Shown here: positions 26,853-34,629 of the stretch, piece by piece
Position numbering within the stretch: position 1 is the stretch's first letter
How the letters are laid out: the number at the start of each line of letters is the position of its first letter
Assembly: GCA_001275005.1 (NCBI GenBank)
Contig: JWZX01001827.1
Coordinates: 1 to 40,935 of the forward strand
Length of the DNA stretch: 40,935 bases
Source of the DNA: Chrysochromulina tobinii
Lineage: Eukaryota; Haptophyta; Prymnesiales; Chrysochromulinaceae
Reading direction: 5' to 3'
The notes under the pieces: model-generated
The model's database searches: none
Seen by the model: the letters and a program-made list of their open reading frames with translations, nothing else
What the model was told of the DNA's origin: nothing
Translations under genes and position numbers: made by a program

Positions 26853-26895
26853 GCTGACGAAGCTGACGAACTCGGCTTCGTCTGCTTCGTCAGCT
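26852..26895. terminator. 3'-flank hairpin shared with another gene's 3' flank
   Basis: AGCTGACGAAGC (26852-26863) pairs with GCTTCGTCAGCT (26884-26895). It begins at the MYB stop codon. The arm and its neighbour (GCTGACGAAGCTGACGAA) recur in the 3' flank of the polyproline gene at 22405-22435 and again near 22480. A role in 3' end formation or mRNA stability is possible but untested. Confidence 0.4.
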
Positions 26896-27413
26896 CAGCG
26901 CCGGCGCGGCCTCCGAACCGCACGACGGGTTCGGACGCACGTGACGCGCCACAAGCATGGCACATGACACATCGATGTGACTGTGCCGATGTGACGTGGC
27001 TCGTGCGGCGTCGCGGCGCGCCGCGCACCTGTCCGCGATCTCCGATGGCGCTCGCGCTGGCCGCCCCCGATGTGCGTCATCTCGAAGGAAGTAGAGCGTA
27101 GAGCGGCATGCTGTCGGCATTACTACCAACTACCATCCGCGTCCCGTCCCCGCTGTTCGGCCCCGGCGGAGGCAAGATTCCGCATTCGCGAGGCGTAACT
27201 ATAAGAGACCGCCCCCGCGCCGCGCCGACCGAACGGTTACGCGGCACACCTTGGTACGCGGCGCGCGCGGGCGCGCGGTGTCACACTGGAGAGAAATATC
27301 ACGTCAGTTGGGAGAATAGAACAGTGTAGATTTAGCATGAATTTGCGCCAGACCTTCCGGTTACTGACCTTGATGTGCTTGACGATTTAACTTCATCGCG
27401 ACCCCGTTTGCCG
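26896..27413. other. Intergenic region between convergent MYB and CIAO1 genes
   Basis: No gene recognised. A purine/pyrimidine alternating GCGCGC tract (27257-27280) could adopt Z-DNA. Confidence 0.4.
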
Positions 27414-28514
27414 TTAGGACCCGGCCTGCCAGAGCTTCACTGCGCCATCGTCTCCACATGATGCTAACCACCCCGCGCGCTCCGTACTTGCCGCTTGGGG
27501 TCGCGTCGGTCGCCAGCTAACCGAATTGACGTCTCCAGCATGCGCATCGGATTGAATCCCGATCAACTCGAGCTGGCTCTCGCCGCCGTTCCCGCCCTCC
27601 GTGCCGCTGCCGAAGTGGGCGCGCAGCAATCCGATGGCATTGTCGCCGGAGGCGGTGGCGATGTACCCCAAGCCGCTCGCCTCCGGTGCCCAGCTGACCG
27701 CGTAGACGGCACGCTCGTGCACGTCGGCCGCGGTGGCGGCGAGCACGTACCCGCACTCGCCCGTTAGGTCGCGCCAGAGAGAGACCGAACGGTCGTCCGA
27801 ACATGAGACCAGGCCACGCCCGTCAGGCGAGAAGGCGAGGCACCACACCGTGGACTGGTGGGCGCTCAGCGTGGCGAAGCATCGCCAGTCGTCGTCGTTG
27901 GGCGCGTAGAGCTTGAGCGTGTCGTCGTACGAGGCCGACGCGAGCACCTCTTGCTGTGGGTGCCACGCGACCGCCTTGACATCCGCAGCATGCGAGTGCA
28001 GCACAGCGGCAACCTCGTACTCCTCCTCCTCGGCCTCCCAGATGAAGACGCTTCTGTCGCGGCCGCACGTGGCAAGCATGGTGCCCGACGCGGCCCAGCT
28101 CACGGCCTTGACCTCGTTCTCGTGACCTTCGAGCGACGCTACGCAGTCAAAGTCTCCGTCATTGTACTCCCACACGGAAGCCATGCCGTCGAAGCTGCAC
28201 GTAGCCAAGTACCGTGCATTGGGCGACCACTCGCACCAGCGGATCGTGCGCTGGTGCGCGTCCTCCAGGACTGCGACGCAGTGCCACGCGGCCGCCATCG
28301 CCGCTGCGGTCGGCGCGGGCAGCGCCTCGGCAGAGAGCGCCCACAGCCGGATGGTGCGGTCTTCGCCACATGTGGCAAGCAAATCTCCTCGCGGATCCCA
28401 GGCGAGGTGCCACACGCGCGGCTCGGCGTGGCCGGTGAGCGTGCCGAGGAGCTTGATGAACTGGGAGGCTGGCTGCGCCTTTTCGGTACTCTGAGCGACC
28501 GCGTCGCCCTCCAT
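27414..28514 (-). CDS. CIAO1: CIAO1/Cia1-like WD40 protein (cytosolic Fe-S assembly)
   Basis: 366 residues, single exon, from the ATG at 28514 (MEGDAVAQS…); the open frame continues upstream but that part looks non-coding. Seven WD40 blades are visible as repeated GH…W/LAT-C/S-xDxTI-(R/K)-LW units: LTGHAEPRVWHLAWDP, EDRTIRLWAL, HQRTIRWCEWSPNARYLATC, EGHENEVKAVSWAASG, ADVKAVAWHPQQEVLASASY, QSTVWCLAFSPDG and, last, DDGAVKLWQAG. The blade order and the RTIRW-C-EWSP and HEVKAVSWA blocks match Cia1/CIAO1, the targeting-complex subunit that, with MMS19 and CIAO2, delivers 4Fe-4S clusters to cytosolic and nuclear proteins. Length is close to the family's ~340 residues. Confidence 0.88.
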   Translation of the reverse strand: MEGDAVAQSTEKAQPASQFIKLLGTLTGHAEPRVWHLAWDPRGDLLATCGEDRTIRLWALSAEALPAPTAAAMAAAWHCVAVLEDAHQRTIRWCEWSPNARYLATCSFDGMASVWEYNDGDFDCVASLEGHENEVKAVSWAASGTMLATCGRDRSVFIWEAEEEEYEVAAVLHSHAADVKAVAWHPQQEVLASASYDDTLKLYAPNDDDWRCFATLSAHQSTVWCLAFSPDGRGLVSCSDDRSVSLWRDLTGECGYVLAATAADVHERAVYAVSWAPEASGLGYIATASGDNAIGLLRAHFGSGTEGGNGGESQLELIGIQSDAHAGDVNSVSWRPTRPQAASTERAGWLASCGDDGAVKLWQAGS

Positions 28515-28794
28515 TTGCACTTGTGAACCTGTGATCGGAGTGATCCTACTATTGTAGAGCTGTGAAGTGTAAGGGGGATCTCTGACCCTGGTTCCCCACT
28601 CCCACGAAATCGCCCACGTACGACGTTCAGTGCCACAAAGGAACACACCCGATCCACCGGACTGGCACGACATGATTCGAGACGCGACCCGCACAAGCCG
28701 GAAGCCGCGGCAGGTCGCATTGACGTCACACGAGCACGATGTGGTGCTCAGTTTCGGCTCAGTTTCGGCTCGATTGGACCGGAGGACCGCACAC

Positions 28795-29874
28795 TCAGGC
28801 AAGATCAAGAGCTGCACCCGCTGCGCCGATGCCCGTCTCCGAAAAGACGAGCCACGCGGCGCCGATGGCCGCGCAGTCGGGGCCGAGGGACGAGCGCACA
28901 ATGCGGCACTTGCCTCTGGTGGCCGGCAGCGTCGAGGCATCAACGGCCGCCTCGATGCCCTCATATAGCTCGGGCGTGGACGATAGGCCACCGCCGAGAA
29001 CGATGACGCTCGGGTTATAGAAGGTCACCAGATTCGCAAGGCCCGCGGCGAGGTCAGCGCGGTAGGCAGTCCACGCCGCCTTCGCCATCGCGTCACCCTC
29101 GCGCATGCGTTGCACCACGCTGCGTGCGTCGTCCAGGCTGATCGCCGCCTCTGACCCTCCCAACGCTCGCCAGTGTCGCACCAGACCCGCCGCTGAGGCA
29201 TGGCACTCAAAGCAGCCGGAGTTGCCGCAAACACATTTGAAGGCGTCGGTGCCGGAGCGCATCACGTGGTGCCCAAAGTCGCCCGCATCGAAGGTGCACC
29301 CATCGAAAAGCACACCTCGGCGGCTCTGGCCGCCATCGTGGATGAGGGCACCACCGATCCCGGTGCCTAGCGTGAGCATCGCCATCACTGAGTGCTCCCC
29401 GCTCGCGCCGACGCCAAAGTGGCGCTCGGCAAGTGCTGCACACCGACCGTCGTTGCGGATATGAACCTTGTCCAACTTTGTGAGCTCGCGTACTGTAGAG
29501 GGCTTGTCGAGATCGTTGCCATCCGCTGCGCGGTCGAGCACCAACGCAGCCAAATCGACGGGCTCGAGCCACCCAAAGTTAGGCAGATAGCGCGCGAGGC
29601 CCTTGTTCGGGTCCACGTTCCCAGGGACTGCGATTCCTACACCCGCGAGCGGCAGGCAATCCGGGAACTCCTTGCTTGCATGCCGCCACACGTTGACAAT
29701 GCACGTGGCCAGCGCCGCCCCAATCAGGTCACGCGAGCCACGGCTCTCCGCGGAGAGGCTTTCACCATGACGTGCGTGCACAATGCCAGCTGGGTCTACC
29801 AGCGCCGCCAGAACGTGCGTACCGCCAAGATCGACCCCGATGGCCAAGACTTGCGGGTGCGAAGGCGCCGACAT
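28795..29874 (-). CDS. ROK-family sugar kinase (glucokinase type)
   Basis: 359 residues, single exon, ATG start. The phosphate-binding GVDLGGTHV is at residues 13-21, the GIAVPGNVD motif follows, and the catalytic Asp is at 142 (IRNDGRCAALAE). A TLGTGIGGALIHDG loop and the ROK zinc signature (GDFGHHVM then CVCGNSGCFE, about 213-222) are intact, and VIVLGGGLSS is near the C-terminus. It should phosphorylate glucose or a related hexose or amino sugar with ATP. ROK kinases are mostly bacterial, so ancient transfer is possible; base composition is not obviously different from the neighbours. A complete MITE copy lies about 210 bases upstream. Confidence 0.88.
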   Translation of the reverse strand: MSAPSHPQVLAIGVDLGGTHVLAALVDPAGIVHARHGESLSAESRGSRDLIGAALATCIVNVWRHASKEFPDCLPLAGVGIAVPGNVDPNKGLARYLPNFGWLEPVDLAALVLDRAADGNDLDKPSTVRELTKLDKVHIRNDGRCAALAERHFGVGASGEHSVMAMLTLGTGIGGALIHDGGQSRRGVLFDGCTFDAGDFGHHVMRSGTDAFKCVCGNSGCFECHASAAGLVRHWRALGGSEAAISLDDARSVVQRMREGDAMAKAAWTAYRADLAAGLANLVTFYNPSVIVLGGGLSSTPELYEGIEAAVDASTLPATRGKCRIVRSSLGPDCAAIGAAWLVFSETGIGAAGAALDLA

Positions 29875-30072
29875 GCGACGACCCGACCGAATCTCGTGGT
29901 CATCTCTGATACTCTGATCATGTTTTTACACATCCAAGCCGCCGACGCCCAAACCATCCTCAACGCCGCTAGCGCGCGCATGCTCCGCGTCTCATATGGG
30001 GTCATGTAAGGTGTGTGTATTCTGAGCGGGCAGTAACAGTGCCGTAGCACCGGTTTCTGTCGCGTCTGTCGT

Positions 30073-30379
30073 GTTAACGTTCAAGTCAAGTCAAGTCAAG
30101 TCTATACATAAACAACAGACAACCATACGGAAGCCTATCGAATGTGCTCCGGAAGCCAGCAGGGGAGGACGGGAGTAGGCGGAGATGACGGAGGGGGGTC
30201 CATAATGAGGTGACACGTCATAGATGCTGACATACGTGCCCTCGGAGAAGAAGTAGGTGAGAAGTAACGGGCCGATCTCGAGCCGATGAGCGCCACTCTT
30301 ACGCCGAAGAGGAAATCGGCTCGAGATCGACCGTGGCGTCAAGCATAAGACTTGACTTGACTTGACTTGTTAACGTTCA
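30073..30379 (+). mobile_element. MITE-like element, complete copy C with 11-bp target duplication
   Basis: The element proper is 30084-30368 (285 bp). It is flanked by the direct repeat GTTAACGTTCA at 30073-30083 and 30369-30379, an 11-bp target-site duplication. Ends are inverted ACTTG arrays (AAGTCAAGTCAAGTC… left, …GACTTGACTTGACTT right). The left third has the same core as copies A and B. The extra interior includes a perfect 15-bp inverted repeat CGATCTCGAGCCGAT (30273-30287) and its complement (30315-30329). It has no coding capacity and lies 5' of the ROK kinase. Confidence 0.85.
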
Positions 30380-30420
30380 CATCTCTGATCACAGGTCGAT
30401 TTCAAACGTGAGTTGAATCC

Positions 30421-30476
30421 CAATTTTATTGGTGCGCTGCAAAGGCGCACGCGGCCGGGAGGGCCGCGAGACCCCA
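30421..30476. repeat. Two adjacent GC hairpins
   Basis: Stem-loops GTGCGC-TGCAAAG-GCGCAC (about 30433-30451) and GCGGCC-GGGA-GGGCCGC (about 30452-30468) are directly adjacent in A/T-rich surroundings. They could belong to a structured RNA, but no known RNA family is recognised. Confidence 0.35.
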
Positions 30477-30586
30477 AAGATTTCTACTGTAAGATTACTA
30501 ATGTACTGAACATCCTATTAGCTTACAATTGTAGTCTACTTCGGCTACCTGTGAACGCTGTGTACGCCGCCGCAGCGAGAAACCAG

Positions 30587-30628
30587 GACTTGACTTGACT
30601 TGACTTGACTTGACTTGACTTGACTTGA
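30587..30628 (+). repeat. (ACTTG)n array, eight units
   Basis: Eight uninterrupted ACTTG units, the same pentamer that forms the ends of the MITE-like family, but without the element core. It may be a remnant terminus or an expanded microsatellite. It lies 250 bases upstream of the next gene. Confidence 0.85.
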
Positions 30629-30876
30629 TCCAAAAAGCGCCCCCGCCACTTGATGAGTCCCGAGGGACCCGAGGGCCGTCCAGCGCGTCCAGCCGAAGAC
30701 AAAGAACGAAGACATGGAGCTGCCTCGAGTAAATGCAGCCGCATCGAATGCTCGCGCATGCGAGCACACGCTCGCTCTCTCGTCCTCACCGTGTTTCTTC
30801 TCGCTGACCGTGTGTGTACGCTTCGTGGTCATCGCAGGGCGCATCAAGAGCGCCGGAGTTTGACAGCTCGCCCGAC

Positions 30877-31500
30877 ATGGGTGGCTTCACCATCTCTTTT
30901 TTTCTGCCATTCGTTGCGGACGATCTGTACAATGAGCTCCTGTCCGAGTTCCCGCTTGGTTCCTCGCCCAATGTCACGTTCACCATACTGCGCAGCGGCT
31001 ATTCGGGCCCTGTGATCTCGCCCGGCTGCGTGCGCAAGGTGACCTTCCCGGCACCTTACTTTGGCGAGACCATCTCGGAGCTGACGGTCGCCGAAAAAGG
31101 GACAGCCGGCAGCAAATCGACGATCGTGTGGCGGCAGCTCACCTCGTCGACGCGGCTCAATCTGCTCGGCCGCGACGGCATCCCTCCCGAGTACATCGTC
31201 ACGCTCGAGGGCAGCACGGGCGGAACACTCGTGCGCATACGCTACAACTTTCACAAGACGGACATGAAGGGGCCGCTCTTCTTCCTGTCATACTGCATGC
31301 CGTCGCTGCTGCAGTTTCAACTCTCCTTGAACATTGTCGACGTGTGGCATGCTGAGATGGTTCGCCGGCAGCACCTCCCGCAGGAAAAGCCCACCTTTAT
31401 TGACCTGCCTGGGGATAAGAGCGAGGAGAAGAGCATCCGGCTCAAGGCACTCCAGCAGCCTACGCATCCGTGCGCGAGGTGTCTCGGCGGCGGCGCCTGA
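30877..31500 (+). CDS. Unassigned globular protein, possibly SRPBCC-like
   Basis: 207 residues from the ATG at 30877. It looks like a well-ordered soluble protein with alternating strands: ISPGCVRKVTF, GETISELTVAE, TIVWRQLTSSTRLNLLGRDG, YIVTLEGSTGGTLVRIRYNF, then a helical C-terminus. The pattern resembles helix-grip (SRPBCC/START-like) ligand-binding proteins, but I see no diagnostic motif. An alternative 5' exon is plausible: ATG at 30714 with exon MELPR, donor GTAAAT at 30729 and acceptor ATCGCAG at 30837, giving MELPRGASRAPEF… (225 residues) in frame. The C-terminus has CARC near the end. Confidence 0.55.
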   Translation: MGGFTISFFLPFVADDLYNELLSEFPLGSSPNVTFTILRSGYSGPVISPGCVRKVTFPAPYFGETISELTVAEKGTAGSKSTIVWRQLTSSTRLNLLGRDGIPPEYIVTLEGSTGGTLVRIRYNFHKTDMKGPLFFLSYCMPSLLQFQLSLNIVDVWHAEMVRRQHLPQEKPTFIDLPGDKSEEKSIRLKALQQPTHPCARCLGGGA

Positions 31501-31508
31501 GCGAAACG

Positions 31509-31551
31509 TTAGGGCAGATTAGGGAGATTAGGGCAGATTAGGGAGATTAGG
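31509..31551 (+). repeat. Telomere-like TTAGGG motifs, 19-bp tandem repeat
   Basis: Four TTAGGG and one TTAGGC are spaced by 3-4 bases (CAGA or AGA), forming two and a half 19-bp units just after the preceding gene's stop. It is not a uniform telomere tract. Confidence 0.75.
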
Positions 31552-32085
31552 CGCTCCGATTCCGATTGCGCATATTTGGGGAGACTGCGGTCGCGGCTCA
31601 GAGGGCGGACCGGACGCGCCGGGCCGCGGGAGCTGAGAACCGACCGCCTTCCAACCGACAACGTGACCGGCTGACGCCGCGCGTGGACTTCGCTCCGCGT
31701 GATCAAGGGAGAAGGGAAACCCGGTCGCGGCCCGTAAAAATACCGGCCCCTCACCGTTGTTAGTCCGATTCAAGTCACTTGACCTCGCTAGTCGAACGGA
31801 TGCGAATAACGCGGCTTATTACACGAAAAGCGCGCCCGGAACACACCCGGAATGTTGGGACGCTTCGTCAACTCCCTTTACCCTTACACACACCCGACGC
31901 CCCCAGATCTTTGAGGAGTTCACACCCTTGGTAATTGCAAACCCCCAAAGAGGCGCTTGGCCGGCACAGCAAGGCCCAAAGCCTCGTGGTCGCCTTGATG
32001 GAGTATGGAGACGAGTATCGGCTTGATGGAGCATCGAGGGCGTAGCTTGGTGGAGAACCGTGGGCGTGACCCCCAGGCTGGACGC
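31552..32085. other. Intergenic region between convergent genes
   Basis: No gene recognised; the short open frames have no family resemblance. Confidence 0.45.
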
Positions 32086-32664
32086 CTAGTTGTACAGGAA
32101 GGGGAGGCCGGTGATGAGTTTGTCGAGGCCGTCGAAGCCGGGCGAGACGAAGTTCTGCGAATCGTGGCGCAGGAGCTCGAGGGAAGCGAGCATGGCGATG
32201 CGGCCGTGCTGGAGCTCGCAGAGCTTGCGGCGCTCCAACTCCTCCTCGTCGAGCTGGGGCTTGCCAATGCTGAAGTCGCCGAGGACACCCCAGTAGTCGA
32301 CGGCGCCGATGAGGAAGACCATCTGCAGCCAGCCGAGCGACGGGATGGCGTTGATGGCGGCGACGCCGTTGGGGATATCGGCGAAGGCGACGCCCGGGGC
32401 GATCTCGCCGGGGAAGCGGTAGAACTCCGGCACGACGTAGCCGAGGACGCAGAGCTGCGCCACGCGGCCGTGCTTGAGCTCGGCCGTGCGGTACTGGGCG
32501 AAGGTATCCTCGTCAATGTCTGTGGAGAGGCCGAGGGGGTCAAAGAATCCGGTGGGAGCGATGACGCCGAGCTCGTTCTCGTACGTCATCGAGATCGGGC
32601 GCGAGCGCATGACCGGGGCCTGGAAGGCCTGGACGGAGGCGGCGAGAGCGACGATGGCGGACAT
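32086..32664 (-). CDS. Fucoxanthin chlorophyll a/c light-harvesting protein
   Basis: 192 residues. The N-terminus MSAIVALAASVQAFQAP is an ER-type signal ending at an A-F motif typical of plastid import in algae with secondary plastids (cleavage before FQAP), followed by a short transit segment. The mature part has three membrane helices: helix 1 with AELKHGRVAQLCVLGY, a middle helix (GWLQMVFLIGAVDYWG) and helix 3 with CELQHGRIAMLASLEL. The E-x-x-HGR chlorophyll-binding and ion-pair residues are intact in both. GVIAPTGFFDPLGLS before helix 1 is a classic FCP block. It belongs to the thylakoid antenna of a chlorophyll-c alga. Confidence 0.95.
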   Translation of the reverse strand: MSAIVALAASVQAFQAPVMRSRPISMTYENELGVIAPTGFFDPLGLSTDIDEDTFAQYRTAELKHGRVAQLCVLGYVVPEFYRFPGEIAPGVAFADIPNGVAAINAIPSLGWLQMVFLIGAVDYWGVLGDFSIGKPQLDEEELERRKLCELQHGRIAMLASLELLRHDSQNFVSPGFDGLDKLITGLPFLYN

Positions 32665-33298
32665 TTCTTTTGATTGCTGCGAGCGAGAGAAGAAGAGGAT
32701 GCGTGAACATCATGAAGGCATTTGACCAAGGCGTGCTGTCACAGGCGGTCTTGCGCGCGCGCGTGAGCTGCAAGTAAGGTGAACGGCCGGCTTGGAGATG
32801 TGCATGGCAGCCGCGCGCCCGTGTTGTGCACGCGGCGAAGCCACGGCACTGCTTGCGTTGCAAGGTGAAGCATCATCTCACATGAGGTGCGAAAATGAGG
32901 GAGAGCGAGGAGATGCGAATTGAGAATTTAATTTACGACGCGCCATGAAAGGCAAGTGGAGTCAACTATAGTCATGTTCATTGGGAACGCAGTCCGACAG
33001 ACGAGGCGCGGACGGCCTTATTTTTCGATCGCGATCGATTTTCGTTTTTTTATCCGTTCATTACGGCTCGCACCCACCAGCAAACAACATGCTGTGCGCA
33101 CATCGGACATCGCCGGCGGCGCTCGTCACCAATTCGACAGTCTGCCCGTAGTGGTTAGCGGGGCACACCCTAAGGCTCGACGCGTTCCGCGCGCCCCCAG
33201 CGCCCAGGATCCCCAACACGTCACAGAGAGCGACACCGCACGCGCGCACGAGCCTGCGGACGTGCATGTCGCACTGCTGCCGCGGACGTAGCAGCACC
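32665..33298. other. Intergenic region between the two LHC genes
   Basis: No gene recognised; it is the upstream region of the first LHC gene, with an A/T-rich stretch near 32915-33060. Confidence 0.5.
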
Positions 33299-34180
33299 TT
33301 ACAGCGTCTCACCGATCGGGAAGACCGGGTTGCCAGTCAGCGACTCGTGGATCACCATACCCGTGATGCCCATCATGGCAGCGCGGCCGTTGTTGCGCTC
33401 GGCGTTGAGCTTCCACGTGCGGCCGAGGAAGAGCTCCTCCTTGCCCACCTTTTTCGTCGAGCCGTCGCCCAGCCACACATCGTAGCCGTCGGGGTAGCGC
33501 GCCCACCAATATCCCGCCGGGACTACATCGCCAGGCTCCTTTGCCGGATCCTGCTTAAGGAAGTTAATCTCGCAGAAGGAGATGAAGAGGATGATCTGGA
33601 ACCAGGCGGCGGTGGGGAGCGCGGCCCACGACGCGATCGCGCCGCCCGGAATGTCCGAGAACTTGATGTTGTCCGCGACGGACAGGTAACCCGGCCAGCG
33701 AGCGCCCGAATAGGTGGTGATGACGCCAAGGAAGGCGGCCATTGCCAGGCGGCCGTGCTTGATCTCCATCTCCACGAAGCGGCGGTAGCGGGCGGGGCCC
33801 TGCTCGCGGATCTGCAGCGGATCCCAGCGGCCGAGCGGCGGCAGCACGCCAACCTCGTCGTACTTCGGAACGAAAGTGTTCACCTCGTTGTACGACTTGC
33901 CGGTCACATCAATGAAGGTCGGGCCCGTCTTCTTGGCCGGACGCGGGACAGCCTTCTTGGCGGCCGGCGCCTTCTTGGCGGCCTGCGCCTTCTTGGCGCC
34001 CGGCAAGACGCCCGGCGGCGCCTTCTTGGCCACCCCCTTCTTCCCGCGGAAGTTGACGCGCGGGTCAGCGGTCACATCACCAGCGAAGAACATCTGCGGC
34101 GCCGCGGCGCGCATGCACTGCGGCTGCGGCATGATCTGGGAAACCAGGCCCGAGGAAGCAATCATCGAGAGCGAAAGCAT
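33299..34180 (-). CDS. Light-harvesting (LHC/FCP) protein with a Lys-Ala-rich N-terminal insert
   Basis: 293 residues. MLSLSMIASSGLVSQ is a signal-type N-terminus and APQMFFAGD a plausible processing region. Residues about 45-87 form an unusual basic insert with several AKKA motifs and prolines. The LHC part follows: EVGVLPPLGRWDPL, helix 1 with EMEIKHGRLAMAAFLGV, a middle helix (WFQIILFISFCEINF) and helix 3 with NAERNNGRAAMMGITGMV. Chlorophyll-binding residues are intact. It is larger than the neighbouring FCP (192 residues) and has a longer loop between the last two helices. The two genes lie in tandem on one strand but are not close paralogues. Confidence 0.92.
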   Translation of the reverse strand: MLSLSMIASSGLVSQIMPQPQCMRAAAPQMFFAGDVTADPRVNFRGKKGVAKKAPPGVLPGAKKAQAAKKAPAAKKAVPRPAKKTGPTFIDVTGKSYNEVNTFVPKYDEVGVLPPLGRWDPLQIREQGPARYRRFVEMEIKHGRLAMAAFLGVITTYSGARWPGYLSVADNIKFSDIPGGAIASWAALPTAAWFQIILFISFCEINFLKQDPAKEPGDVVPAGYWWARYPDGYDVWLGDGSTKKVGKEELFLGRTWKLNAERNNGRAAMMGITGMVIHESLTGNPVFPIGETL

Positions 34181-34629
34181 GGCTGGGATCTGCGCAATGG
34201 GGCGGGTTGACGCTTACTCGTCAGCACGAAGCGAATTCTAAAGGCAGCGAAGGGCTCGTCTGGAACAAGGCAGCAGAATCGCAGCACGCCTCGGCTCAAA
34301 GGCCACCGCCGCTGGCGCCTCTGGAGAAGCGCGTGGCACCAGAGCGTTGGCGTGCACGCCATGCCCGCAGGCACGGCTGCTCCGCAGCTCGGAGCTCGCA
34401 GCAGGCAGCACAACAGCACGCAAGGCCGAAGTGGCGCACCGTCGCGAATTAGATCGTCCGACGAAGGTGATCTCTTGCAATCTCTTCGCAATGCCAAATT
34501 GAAGTATGAACGTAAAAGGTCCGCCGAGGTGTCGGGGGGAGGGTCCAAATACGCTACACGCGCTACTATTTTGGTGTGAGCAACTACGGACTGAACAGGA
34601 ACTAGACTCTAGAGACGCGCGGGGGCGGT
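34181..34629. other. Intergenic region upstream of the second LHC gene
   Basis: No gene recognised. It contains the promoter of the second LHC gene and the 3' end of the surface-protein gene, both on the minus strand. Confidence 0.45.

Noticed and set aside
28515-28991. N-terminal extension of CIAO1 up to about 28991
   Set aside because: The added residues are Arg/Ser-rich without similarity to Cia1, and the ATG at 28514 gives the family's usual length.
32005-32673. Plus-strand 222-codon open frame
   Set aside because: Exact antisense of the FCP gene.
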